In this document: positions 13,297 to 21,367 of the stretch, one piece after another
Layout: every line of letters starts with the position of its first letter
Position numbering within the stretch: position 1 is the stretch's first letter
Source of the DNA: Treponema sp.
GTDB lineage: Bacteria > Spirochaetota > Spirochaetia > Treponematales > Treponemataceae
Reading direction: 5' to 3'
DNA length: 22,225 nt
Assembly: GCA_024691105.1 (NCBI GenBank)
Contig: JAILNY010000082.1
Location: forward strand, 1-22,225
Made by a program: the position numbers and the translations under genes
Notes under the pieces: model-generated
What the model was told of the DNA's origin: nothing
Database searches by the model: none
The model's input: only the letters and a program-made list of their open reading frames with translations

Positions 13297-14223
13297 ATGG
13301 CTGAAGATTATAAACCTGAAGAATTAGGAACAAAATATAAAAAATACTTTGAACCGCTTTTGTCAAATTCAAAAGCACCTGCTGTAATTGACGAAACTAA
13401 CGTTTACCAGCAGGCAAACCCGGTTCCTCGTAAAATTCTTTACGATATCATCAAAGAAAACATGGCCGAAGGCTCTCGTCTTGAAGGAAAAGAAAATTTT
13501 AAAGCCTTCTACGATGCCGTAAAAAGCGGAAAACGCGGCCTTATTCTGATGGAACACTATTCAAACCTGGACTTACCGGAAATTCTTCTTATGCTCGAGA
13601 CAGAAGGCTCTGACTGGGCAAAAGATTTGTCTTCGCGCATTGTACCGATTGCAGGAATGAAGCTTAACGAAGCAAATCCACTTGTACGCGCCTGGACAGA
13701 AGGTTTTACACGCGTTGTAATTTATCCAAGCCGTTCTCTTAACAGTGTAGAAAATTCTAATATAAGTGAAGAAGAAAAAAAGGCCGAAGAAACTAAAGCT
13801 AAAAAGATTAACTTTGCGGCAATGCGTGCAATGGATGCATGTAAAAAACGCGGCGAAGTAATTCTTGTATTCCCTGCAGGAACCCGCTATCGTCCTGGTA
13901 AAGAAGAGACAAAGCGCGGCTTGCGTGAAATTGACAGTTACCTTCGTCTTTTTGACATAATGATTTTAGTTTCTAATAACGGAAACTGTCTCAGATTAAA
14001 CCCTGCAGATCCTGAAAACATGCTGCGCGACCTTGTTTGCAAAGATGAAATTATTCTTGCAGCAAGTCCTGTCATTGACTGTAAAAAATTCCGCGAAGAA
14101 CAGCTTGCAAAAATTCCAGCTGACGATCCGGATCCAAAACAGAAGACTGTTGACGCTGTAATGGCTGTCCTTGAAGCACAGCATAACGAAATAGAAAAAA
14201 TTCACAAATCTTACGAATATTAA
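13297..14223 (+). CDS. PlsC/GPAT-superfamily acyltransferase, possibly glycerol-3-phosphate acyltransferase
   Basis: This is a 308-residue acyltransferase. The catalytic H-x4-D box is EHYSNLD (H87, D92). The later block is VFPAGTRYRPG (191-201), with Ala where PlsC proteins usually have Glu, preceded by RVVIYPSRSL and an INFAAMRAMD helix. The overall pattern recalls soluble plastid/chlamydial-type GPATs more than short PlsC proteins. This is a judgement from motif layout, not a search result. Its position as first gene of the glp operon, 9 bases before the GlpA-like gene, fits glycerol-3-phosphate as acceptor. ATG 13297 is chosen over 13282 because of GGAG nine bases upstream and the promoter position. 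There is no transmembrane helix. Confidence 0.8.
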   Translation: MAEDYKPEELGTKYKKYFEPLLSNSKAPAVIDETNVYQQANPVPRKILYDIIKENMAEGSRLEGKENFKAFYDAVKSGKRGLILMEHYSNLDLPEILLMLETEGSDWAKDLSSRIVPIAGMKLNEANPLVRAWTEGFTRVVIYPSRSLNSVENSNISEEEKKAEETKAKKINFAAMRAMDACKKRGEVILVFPAGTRYRPGKEETKRGLREIDSYLRLFDIMILVSNNGNCLRLNPADPENMLRDLVCKDEIILAASPVIDCKKFREEQLAKIPADDPDPKQKTVDAVMAVLEAQHNEIEKIHKSYEY

Positions 14224-14232
14224 CGGAGTGCT

Positions 14233-15681
14233 ATGAACTATGACGTTGCAATTATAGGTTGCGGAGTCACCGGCGCTGCAATCGCTTACGAGTTGTCAAA
14301 ATATAACCTTAAAGTTGTCGTTCTTGAAGCCGAAAACGATGTCGCCACAGGAACGACAAAGGCAAACAGCGGAATAGTTCATGCAGGATACGATCCTAAG
14401 CCAGGATCCCTTATGGCGCGCCTGAACGTTAAAGGAAACAGTGAGGCGCACAAAATCTGCCGCGCTCTTGATGTTCCCGTAAAATGGACAGGTTCTTTTG
14501 TCTGTGCCTTTGGTCCGGAAGACGATAAAACTGTAAAAGAATTATACGAGCGCGGTCTCAAAAACGGCGTACCAGAGCTTGAAATTTTAAGCGGTGTTCA
14601 GGCGCGCCAGGTAGAACCTAATCTTTCTGACAAAGTATCAAGTGCACTTTTAGCAAAAACAGCAGGGGTCATAAGCCCGTGGGAGCTGGCGCTGGCATTT
14701 GCGGAAACGGCAGTATTAAACGGTGTCGAGTTAAAGCGCAACTTTAGAGTCAGCGGTATCAGAAAAATCGATCAAGATGGAGTGAATAAAAATTACAAGA
14801 GCGCCTTTGAGATTAAAAGCGAAGACGGCACTTGTGTAAATTCATCCTTTGTAATAAATGCCGCAGGAGTCTGGGCAGACACAATACACGACATGGCTTG
14901 TAAGCCTTCGTTCCAGATTAAACCCAGCCGCGGCCAATACTATCTTTTAGACAAAGAAGCAGGCTCGATTGTATCGCACGTAATCTTTCAGTGCCCGTCT
15001 AACGGCACAAAAGGGATCCTTGTCTCGCCTACCTGTCACGGAAACATCATCGTAGGACCAGACGCAGTTGCAACTGAAAAAGATGACACTTCTGTTACAC
15101 GCGAGGGCCTGGAGTTTGTCGCAGAGCTTGCAAAAAAATCTGTTCCATCGATAAACCTTGGACTTTCTATCAGAAACTTTGCGGGAGTGCGGGCAAATTC
15201 AACCAGCGACGATTTTATAGTCAAAGAAGACGATGAATGCAAAGGCTTTATTGACTTTGCAGGAATCAAATCGCCGGGCCTATCGGCTGCGTGCGCAATG
15301 GGAGAAGAAGCGCTTTCTATCTTAGAGCGCGCTGGTCTCATTATAGAACAGAAAAAAACTTTTACTGACACAAGAAAAAAAATCCGCTTTGCAGAGCTTT
15401 CTGAGAAAGAAAAAATTGAATTAACCTCGCGCGATTCATCTTACGGGCGCGTCATCTGCCGCTGCGAAACAATCACAGAAGGCGAAATCCTTGCTGCGCT
15501 GAACTCTCCGATAAAACCAGTTTCTGTTGACGGAATAAAACGCCGCTGTAACGCCGGCATGGGCCGCTGTCAGGGCGGATTTTGCAGTCCGCGCGTAATG
15601 GAACTTTTGGTAAAATCTGGAATAGACTTAAACGAACTTGTTTTGGACAAAGCAGGCTCTTACATTGTTACAGGCTGGTAG
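14233..15681 (+). CDS. GlpA-like FAD-dependent dehydrogenase with BFD [2Fe-2S] domain
   Basis: This 482-residue flavoprotein is expected to oxidise glycerol-3-phosphate to dihydroxyacetone phosphate together with the next gene product. The N-terminal FAD-binding GCGVTG is at 9-14 (DVAIIGCGVTGAAIAYELS), followed by TTKANSGIVHAGYDPKPGSL, a typical DAO/GlpA segment. A second nucleotide-contact region NAAGVWAD is at 209-216. The C-terminal BFD-like domain has CxC (C409, C411) and Cx4C (C446, C451), suitable for a [2Fe-2S] cluster. Genes of this form are often annotated only as NAD(P)/FAD-dependent oxidoreductase. Linkage to glpK supports the glycerol role. GGAG lies four bases before ATG, a short spacing. 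The next gene starts 3 bases after the stop. Confidence 0.87.
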   Translation: MNYDVAIIGCGVTGAAIAYELSKYNLKVVVLEAENDVATGTTKANSGIVHAGYDPKPGSLMARLNVKGNSEAHKICRALDVPVKWTGSFVCAFGPEDDKTVKELYERGLKNGVPELEILSGVQARQVEPNLSDKVSSALLAKTAGVISPWELALAFAETAVLNGVELKRNFRVSGIRKIDQDGVNKNYKSAFEIKSEDGTCVNSSFVINAAGVWADTIHDMACKPSFQIKPSRGQYYLLDKEAGSIVSHVIFQCPSNGTKGILVSPTCHGNIIVGPDAVATEKDDTSVTREGLEFVAELAKKSVPSINLGLSIRNFAGVRANSTSDDFIVKEDDECKGFIDFAGIKSPGLSAACAMGEEALSILERAGLIIEQKKTFTDTRKKIRFAELSEKEKIELTSRDSSYGRVICRCETITEGEILAALNSPIKPVSVDGIKRRCNAGMGRCQGGFCSPRVMELLVKSGIDLNELVLDKAGSYIVTGW

Positions 15682-15684
15682 TTT

Positions 15685-17205
15685 ATGGCAGAATTTGATC
15701 TTGTTGTTATAGGAGCAGGTCCTGCAGGTCTTGCGGCCGCTCTTGAAGCATGGAACAAAGGAATTAAAAAAATCCTCATTATAGAACGCGCAAAAGAAGC
15801 CGGTGGAATTTTGAATCAGTGCATTCACAACGGGTTTGGTCTGCACTTTTTTAAGGAAGAATTAACGGGTCCTGAATACGCAGGCCGCTTTGTGAATATG
15901 ATAAAAGAAACCGGTGTCGAGCTCTGGCTTGATACGATGGTGCTCGATGTGACGTGCGACGCCGGAATCCCTTCCGAGGCGCGCTCGATTTCAGGCTGTG
16001 AAAGCGGAGTCATCGATTCTAAGGCGCGCGCGGAATCAGACGCCGCGGAAAGCGCCGGGATCACTTCAGACGCGCACGCTGCAAACGGCGTGACCACAAA
16101 AAACGCGCAGGCCGGCAACTCGTCACTCAAAACCATCCACGCGGTTAACCCTCAAAACGGCTATCAGACTGTCAGCGCAAAGGCGGTTGTCCTTGCCATG
16201 GGATGCCGTGAGCGAAGCCGCGGCGCCATCGGGATTCCTGGAACTAGACCTGCCGGCATTTTTACGGCGGGTACTGCACAGCGATTGATTAACATGGAAG
16301 GCCTGATGGTCGGAAAACGCGTTGTCATTTTAGGAAGCGGCGACATCGGTCTTATTATGGCACGTCGGCTTACGCTCTCGGGGGCAAAAGTCCTCGCGTG
16401 TGTCGAGTTAATGCCATACTCTGGCGGCCTTACAAGAAATATCGTTCAATGTCTTGAAGACTTTGATATTCCGCTTTACCTTTCGCATACGATAACGGAC
16501 ATCAAGGGAAAGTCTCGCGTTGAAAAAGTTATCGTTTCTAAAGTTGATGAAAACCGAAAGCCGATACCTGGAAGCGAGATTGAGTTTGAATGCGATACCG
16601 TTTTGCTGAGCGTAGGACTTTTGCCCGAGAATGAACTTACAAAGAATGCGGGTATTAAAATTGATCCGCGAACAAAGGGCGCCTTTGTTTATGAAAACCG
16701 TGAGACTTTGTGTCCGGGCTTTTTTGCTTGCGGCAACGTTGTTCATGTTCACGATCTTGTAGACTATGTTACAGAAGAAAGTCAGATTGCAGGGCGAGGA
16801 GCTGCGGAATATATCAAGGCACTTGAATCAGGCTGCGCGGTTAGTGCGACCGGTTCAAATAGCGCGATTTCGATTTCTACTGACAAAAACATTGCGTATA
16901 CTGTTCCGCAGTTTATTCACGCAGACACAAAAGAAAAACTTACCGGAATATTTTTTAGAGTACGCCGCGTTTATAAAGAAGACGTTAATATCGTAGTTTA
17001 CGCCGTAACCAAAGACGGAGCCAACGCATGCGATGTTACCAGCGGCGGAAAAAGCGAAGACGGCGCTAATAAAATTCAACTTGCAAAATTTAAACGCGAG
17101 AGACTCGCACCTGGTGAGATGGAGCGCATTAATTTAATTCAATCGCAGCTTGAACAAGCGCGCGGAAAGACGCTTTACATAGAAATTAAGGAGGCAAGCG
17201 TATGA
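15685..17205 (+). CDS. GlpB-like FAD/NAD-binding oxidoreductase with low-complexity insertions
   Basis: This 506-residue flavoprotein is the usual partner of the preceding GlpA-like protein, probably passing electrons from glycerol-3-phosphate oxidation to NAD or another acceptor. The FAD site GAGPAG is at 10-15, GGILNQCIHNGFGL at 40-53 and the second dinucleotide site GSGDIG at 217-222. The C-terminal ACGNV (348-352) is the family's second FAD contact. The length exceeds the roughly 420 residues I expect of the family. The excess is explained by Ala/Ser/Gly-rich segments at about 91-147, 383-400 and 443-462. The first is coded by DNA of about 61% GC by hand count. The frame is uninterrupted and all core motifs are intact. 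The stop overlaps the next start (ATGA). Confidence 0.85.
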   Translation: MAEFDLVVIGAGPAGLAAALEAWNKGIKKILIIERAKEAGGILNQCIHNGFGLHFFKEELTGPEYAGRFVNMIKETGVELWLDTMVLDVTCDAGIPSEARSISGCESGVIDSKARAESDAAESAGITSDAHAANGVTTKNAQAGNSSLKTIHAVNPQNGYQTVSAKAVVLAMGCRERSRGAIGIPGTRPAGIFTAGTAQRLINMEGLMVGKRVVILGSGDIGLIMARRLTLSGAKVLACVELMPYSGGLTRNIVQCLEDFDIPLYLSHTITDIKGKSRVEKVIVSKVDENRKPIPGSEIEFECDTVLLSVGLLPENELTKNAGIKIDPRTKGAFVYENRETLCPGFFACGNVVHVHDLVDYVTEESQIAGRGAAEYIKALESGCAVSATGSNSAISISTDKNIAYTVPQFIHADTKEKLTGIFFRVRRVYKEDVNIVVYAVTKDGANACDVTSGGKSEDGANKIQLAKFKRERLAPGEMERINLIQSQLEQARGKTLYIEIKEASV

Positions 17206-17549
17206 AACATTTTATCTGTCTTTGCTGCCCCAAAGGCTGCCACCTTAATGTCGATGAAGAAAACAATTTTGCAGTAACGGGAAACTCGTGTTCCCGCGGC
17301 GAAGAATACGGCAAGACCGAAGCAACCAGCCCGCAGCGCACAGTCACAGCAACAGTCCGTGTCAAAAGCGCCGAGCATCCACGCTGCCCGTGCAAAACAA
17401 ATAAAACTGTTTCTAAAAATTTGATTTTTGACGTAATCGGAGAAATTAACAAAATAGAACTAATTCCACCTGTAAAAACCGGACAGGTCATAATTAAAAA
17501 CGTCTGCGGCACAAATGCAGACATCGTTGCAACAGGAGATATCGTATGA
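17202..17549 (+). CDS. DUF1667 cysteine-rich protein of the glp module
   Basis: This is a 115-residue protein. DUF1667 proteins regularly lie between the GlpB-like flavoprotein and glpK and are thought to act as a small metal- or Fe-S-binding partner; direct biochemistry is limited. The conserved N-terminal C-x2-C-x3-C is C6, C9 and C13, with a fourth ligand in GNSCSRGEEY (C30). Extra cysteines are at 8, 62, 64 and 102, the 62/64 pair in a basic RCPCK segment. PxRTVTATV at 44-52 and PPVKTGQVI at 89-97 match the expected layout. ATG overlaps the previous stop as ATGA, with GGAGG seven bases upstream. The gene ends in another ATGA overlap with glpK. Confidence 0.82.
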   Translation: MKHFICLCCPKGCHLNVDEENNFAVTGNSCSRGEEYGKTEATSPQRTVTATVRVKSAEHPRCPCKTNKTVSKNLIFDVIGEINKIELIPPVKTGQVIIKNVCGTNADIVATGDIV

Positions 17550-19042
17550 AATACATAATGGCATTTGACGCAGGAACAACTTCTAATCGCTGCATTCTCT
17601 TTAACAAAAAAGGCGACATCTGTTCTGTTGCACAGCGAGAGTTTAAACAGATTTATCCAAAAGCTGGCTGGGTTGAACACGACGCTCACGAAATCTGGGC
17701 GACTCAATACGGTGTGGCCGCAGAAGCAATGCAGAAAATCGGAGCCGGCGCAAAAGACATTGCCGCAATCGGAATTACTGATCAGAGAGAAACTACAATC
17801 GTATGGGACAAACAGACAGGAGAGCCTGTTTATAATGCAATCGTCTGGCAGTGCCGCCGCACTTCTGAATACTGCGACAGCTTAAAAGCAAAAGGACTTG
17901 AAAAGTCATTCCGCGAAAAAACAGGTTTGATTATCGATGCATATTTTTCTGCGACAAAATTAAAATGGATTTTGGATAACGTAAAGGGTGCTCGTGAGCG
18001 CGCCGAGAAAGGTGAGCTGCTTTTTGGAACTGTAGAAACCTGGCTTATCTGGAAGCTTACAAAAGGAAAAGTTCACATCACAGATTATTCTAATGCGTCA
18101 CGCACGATGCTTTTTAATATCAACACTCTTGAATGGGACAAAGACATTCTCCACGAATTGAACATTCCTGAAATCATGCTTCCAAAACCAATGCCTTCAA
18201 GCTGTATTTATGGTGAAACGGATCCTGATTTTTTTGGTCACCCGATAAAGATTGCAGGCGCTGCTGGAGATCAGCAGAGCGCATTGTTCGGGCAGACATG
18301 TTTTAAAAAGGGCGAAGCAAAGAATACTTACGGCACCGGCTGCTTTATGCTGATGAACACTGGCACAAAGCCTGTTCTTTCTAACAACGGACTTTTGACG
18401 ACAATCGCGTGGGGTCTTAACGGCAAAGTAAATTATGCGCTCGAAGGCTCTGTATATGTTGCAGGCGCTTCGATTCAGTGGCTGCGCGATGAGATGCACA
18501 TTATTGACTCTGCCCCGGAAGCAGACTACATGGCAACTCGCGTGCCGGACACAAACGGATGCTATGTAATACCGGCATTCACAGGTCTTGCAGCTCCTTA
18601 CTGGGATCAGTACGCGCGTGGAACTGTTGTAGGCCTTACACGCGGCGTAAATAAATATCACTTTATCCGCGCAACACTTGAATCAATTGCCTACTCTACC
18701 TGCGATCTTCTCGAGCAGATGGAAAAAGATTCCGGGACAAAAATAAAGGCTCTCAAAGTTGACGGCGGCGCAAGTAAATCTGACTTTTTGATGCAGGTTC
18801 AGTCAGACCTTCTTGACCGTGAACTTTACCGTCCGACATGTACAGAGACAACGGCAATGGGAGCGGCATACCTTGCAGGTCTTGCTGTCGGCTACTGGAA
18901 AGATACTGACGAAATTAAAAAGAACTGGAAGGTTGGTAAAACTTACAAGAATACGATCACAGAAGAAAACCGCGAAAAACGTCTTAAGGGCTGGCACAAG
19001 GCTGTAAAATACGCAATGGGCTGGGCAAAGGACGACGAATAA
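17546..19042 (+). CDS. glpK: Glycerol kinase
   Basis: This cytoplasmic enzyme of the FGGY family phosphorylates glycerol with ATP to glycerol-3-phosphate, the substrate of the flavoproteins encoded upstream. The 498-residue length is standard. The N-terminal phosphate-binding loop is MAFDAGTTSNRCILF (5-19). GITDQRETTIVWD (72-84) includes the glycerol-contact Arg-Glu pair. AAGDQQSALFGQ holds the catalytic-region Asp, and VDGGASKSDFLMQVQSDLL is the C-terminal FGGY signature. ATG is in a 4-base ATGA overlap with the DUF1667 gene and has GGAG seven bases upstream. The stop overlaps the acylphosphatase start as TAATG. No glycerol facilitator gene is in the window. Confidence 0.96.
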   Translation: MKYIMAFDAGTTSNRCILFNKKGDICSVAQREFKQIYPKAGWVEHDAHEIWATQYGVAAEAMQKIGAGAKDIAAIGITDQRETTIVWDKQTGEPVYNAIVWQCRRTSEYCDSLKAKGLEKSFREKTGLIIDAYFSATKLKWILDNVKGARERAEKGELLFGTVETWLIWKLTKGKVHITDYSNASRTMLFNINTLEWDKDILHELNIPEIMLPKPMPSSCIYGETDPDFFGHPIKIAGAAGDQQSALFGQTCFKKGEAKNTYGTGCFMLMNTGTKPVLSNNGLLTTIAWGLNGKVNYALEGSVYVAGASIQWLRDEMHIIDSAPEADYMATRVPDTNGCYVIPAFTGLAAPYWDQYARGTVVGLTRGVNKYHFIRATLESIAYSTCDLLEQMEKDSGTKIKALKVDGGASKSDFLMQVQSDLLDRELYRPTCTETTAMGAAYLAGLAVGYWKDTDEIKKNWKVGKTYKNTITEENREKRLKGWHKAVKYAMGWAKDDE

Positions 19043-19323
19043 TGGCTGATAAAATTCGACAGCAGCTCCGCTTTACGGGCCGTGTTCAGGGTGTGGGTTT
19101 TAGATACACTGCAAACATCATTGCACAAAACCTTGGTCTTACTGGCTGGGTCTTTAATGATTTTGACGGCTCAGTTTTGATGCAGGTACAGGGAACAAAA
19201 AACGGAATCGACACTATGATTGAAAGGCTCCGTAATGGCTCGTATATAGAAATTGATAATGTCGAGCGTACTGATATGGCAGTTGATACGGACGAGCACA
19301 GCTTCCGCGTTAAATCATGGTGA
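19042..19323 (+). CDS. acyP: Acylphosphatase
   Basis: This is a small soluble enzyme of 93 residues that hydrolyses acyl phosphates to carboxylate and phosphate. Both signatures are present: GRVQGVGFRYT with the phosphate-binding loop and catalytic Arg21, and GWVFNDFDGS with the catalytic Asn39. Length is normal. The start overlaps the glpK stop by one base (TAATG), so it is translationally coupled and is the last gene of the operon. Its role beside glycerol and acyltransferase genes is unknown. Removal of acyl phosphates such as acetyl or acyl-phosphate donors is an inference only. Confidence 0.93.
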   Translation: MADKIRQQLRFTGRVQGVGFRYTANIIAQNLGLTGWVFNDFDGSVLMQVQGTKNGIDTMIERLRNGSYIEIDNVERTDMAVDTDEHSFRVKSW

Positions 19324-19325
19324 TG

Positions 19326-19366
19326 CGAGTTTGCTCGAACCACACGGCGAAACTTGCTTCGCGTGG
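19326..19366. repeat. Two small hairpins between convergent genes
   Basis: CGAG-TTTG-CTCG at 19326-19337 is followed by CCAC-(ACG)-GCGAA, a 6-base loop and TTCGC-GTGG at 19340-19366. The second is a 9-bp stem with a 3-base bulge. It sits in the 79-base gap between the convergent acyP and GGDEF genes. It may help end transcription from either side, but no T-run follows it. Confidence 0.4.
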
Positions 19367-19402
19367 CGCACGCAACAACGTATATTCGCTAAGAACTGAA
19401 AT

Positions 19403-21319
19403 TTACGTGCGCGCAGCATGATGGCGTTTTTTTTCTTTGTACTGTTCTTTGTCGGCGTCCATGATAAGGCTTTCCAGATCGCAGTTGTCTTTGTCATACG
19501 CAACGCCGCCGATACTGATGTTCACTTTAAATGGAAGCTCTTTTCTTGCACAGATTTCTTCGCTGATACTTTCCATTCGCATTCTTACCTGATCAAGTTT
19601 TACAATCGTAAGACCCGGCGCAACAATTACAAATTCATCACCACCAAGACGGCAAATCAAGTCGTTAGAACGGAACGTACGCTTTAAAATTTCACTCTGA
19701 GTTTTAATCGCAACATCACCATACTCGTGACCGTAAGTATCGTTTATCATTTTTAAGTGGTCCATATCACAGAACAATATGACACCGTTTTTTTCAAGCT
19801 GAATTGAAAGACTTATAGAATCCGTTCCGTACTTCATCAAACCGCGTCTGTTCATTAAGCCTGTAAGTTCATCAGTATAAGACTTAATATTTAAATCGCG
19901 GTTCATTTTTGCAAGCTCCGCTTTTTCTTCGATATTGCGTGTGTACTTGTAGGCCTGTGCAATTTCGTTTGCAAGAATCTTTAAAAAGATAATATGAAGC
20001 TGAATTGTTTCGTAATCCGCATGAACGATAATATAGCCATAACTAAAATCGCCGTAGAAAATCGACTGAACTAAAATTGGCTTTGGAACGTCAGATTCAA
20101 ACTTAGGTGGAATATAAGTTTTGTGCAGATCAAATTCATACTTAGTATTTATTTCTCTTATTCCGCGTTCGTAGTTTACGTAAAAAGCAAGTTCTGCAGT
20201 ATCAGGAATTTTTGGAATCTCACCGATATCAACAAACACAGGTTCTTTGTAAAGACAAACTGCCGCAGAATTTATCTTGTTAAATCCCATAAGGTCGTAC
20301 ATTTTTTCAAATACAATCTGCAAAGTTTCGTCAGACTGAGTGTTATCCAAAAGGCTGTGAATACGACTCAGACACCAGTTATTTCTGACAAGAGCCTCGC
20401 GTTTTTCATCTGCGATGCTTGCGTAATACATTGCGGATTTTTTAGTTAAACAACCACACGAGTCACGGTAAACAGGCTTTGCAGGAATTACAACAGACTT
20501 AGGATTCTCTATTCCATTTGCATAGTTAAGCGCAAGTTTTGCGGCAGCCTTACCCTGAAGTTCAATCTGCTGATTAATCGTTGTAAGAGTAATCTCGTCA
20601 GTTGATGCCTGCGGAATATCATCGTAACCGACAACCTTAATATTTTCCGGAACTTTTAATCCGAGCGATTTTAAATACGAAATACAGCCGTAAGCCATTT
20701 TGTCATTTGCAGCAAAAATTGTATCAAAGTCAATCTGTTCTTTTGATTTATAACGCTTTGACAACTGTTCAACTGCGCTGTCAAACATAAAGTTTCCGTA
20801 AAAAACTTTATCTTCGTCAAACTCGATATTATTTTCTTTTAAGGCATTTCTAAAATCGTTGAGCCGCGCTCGTGCCTCTACAGAATGATTTATGTCAGCT
20901 GACATAAATGCAAAACGCTTAGAACCATGATTTTTTATCATGTGCGAAACCAGCTCTGAATAAGCACCTTTGCATGAAACGCTTGTATAACAGGTTGTAT
21001 TAAATTTAAGTGGAAGTGTTACAGAAACGACTTTCTTTTCTGCAATCGGACTTAAAAGCTCGTTAAGTTCTTCTACAGAAACATTTGAGCAGAATGTAGG
21101 CGTACAGATTATTATCGCATCGATTCGTTCGCAGGCTGCAACTCTGAGAGTTGTCCAATACTGCATTCCAAAAAAATCTTCTTCATAAATTGGAATTCGA
21201 ATCTGGCTCAAAAACAAATCAACATCTTTGTCTTTGTAAAAATCAAAGATGCCTTTTAAGAGAGCCTGATTATAATCTGAATTAATCTCATGTACAAATA
21301 CTGCTATTTTCTTTCGCAT
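19403..21319 (-). CDS. LacI-type sensor / GAF-like / GGDEF diguanylate cyclase (second paralog)
   Basis: This 638-residue cytoplasmic protein has the same architecture as the one at 3134-5119. A LacI/GalR-type ligand domain without HTH (about 1-284; FAANDKMAYGC, VPENIKVVGYDDIP) is followed by the hinge RDSCGC (285-290), a GAF-like region (about 305-465) and a GGDEF domain (about 480-630). GGDEF is intact at 559-563. The RxxD inhibitory site is R550-D553. There is no signal peptide or membrane segment. The ligand-domain sequence differs widely from the first paralog, which suggests a different ligand. It lacks the lysine-rich tail and ends in KEKKRHHAART. ATG 21319 has no Shine-Dalgarno; a TATAAT box ends 12 bases upstream, so the leader is very short. 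Confidence 0.88.
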   Translation of the reverse strand: MRKKIAVFVHEINSDYNQALLKGIFDFYKDKDVDLFLSQIRIPIYEEDFFGMQYWTTLRVAACERIDAIIICTPTFCSNVSVEELNELLSPIAEKKVVSVTLPLKFNTTCYTSVSCKGAYSELVSHMIKNHGSKRFAFMSADINHSVEARARLNDFRNALKENNIEFDEDKVFYGNFMFDSAVEQLSKRYKSKEQIDFDTIFAANDKMAYGCISYLKSLGLKVPENIKVVGYDDIPQASTDEITLTTINQQIELQGKAAAKLALNYANGIENPKSVVIPAKPVYRDSCGCLTKKSAMYYASIADEKREALVRNNWCLSRIHSLLDNTQSDETLQIVFEKMYDLMGFNKINSAAVCLYKEPVFVDIGEIPKIPDTAELAFYVNYERGIREINTKYEFDLHKTYIPPKFESDVPKPILVQSIFYGDFSYGYIIVHADYETIQLHIIFLKILANEIAQAYKYTRNIEEKAELAKMNRDLNIKSYTDELTGLMNRRGLMKYGTDSISLSIQLEKNGVILFCDMDHLKMINDTYGHEYGDVAIKTQSEILKRTFRSNDLICRLGGDEFVIVAPGLTIVKLDQVRMRMESISEEICARKELPFKVNISIGGVAYDKDNCDLESLIMDADKEQYKEKKRHHAART

Positions 21320-21331
21320 AACAATACATAT

Positions 21332-21360
21332 ATTATAACAGTATTTGCAGGATTTTGAAA
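21332..21360 (-). promoter_or_regulatory. Candidate promoter of the second sensor/GGDEF gene
   Basis: A perfect TATAAT (complement of 21332-21337) has a weak TTTCAA (complement of 21355-21360) 17 bases upstream. The predicted start near 21325 gives a leader of about six bases, too short for a Shine-Dalgarno. It sits in the 48-base gap behind the TPR gene. Confidence 0.45.
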
Positions 21361-21367
21361 TAATTAT

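Noticed and set aside
13282..14223. Start of the GPAT-like acyltransferase at 13282
   Set aside because: That ATG lies at the predicted transcription start with no ribosome site; GGAG inside it serves ATG 13297.
15036..16346. Minus-strand frames opposite the glp flavoproteins
   Set aside because: They arise from the codon pattern of the real genes on the plus strand and match no recognisable protein.
3061..19400. A shared REP-like repeat family in the GC-rich gaps at 3061-3130, 6605-6660 and 19325-19380
   Set aside because: They share GC-rich gcga/tcgc stems by eye but no alignable common sequence; a genome-wide search would be needed.
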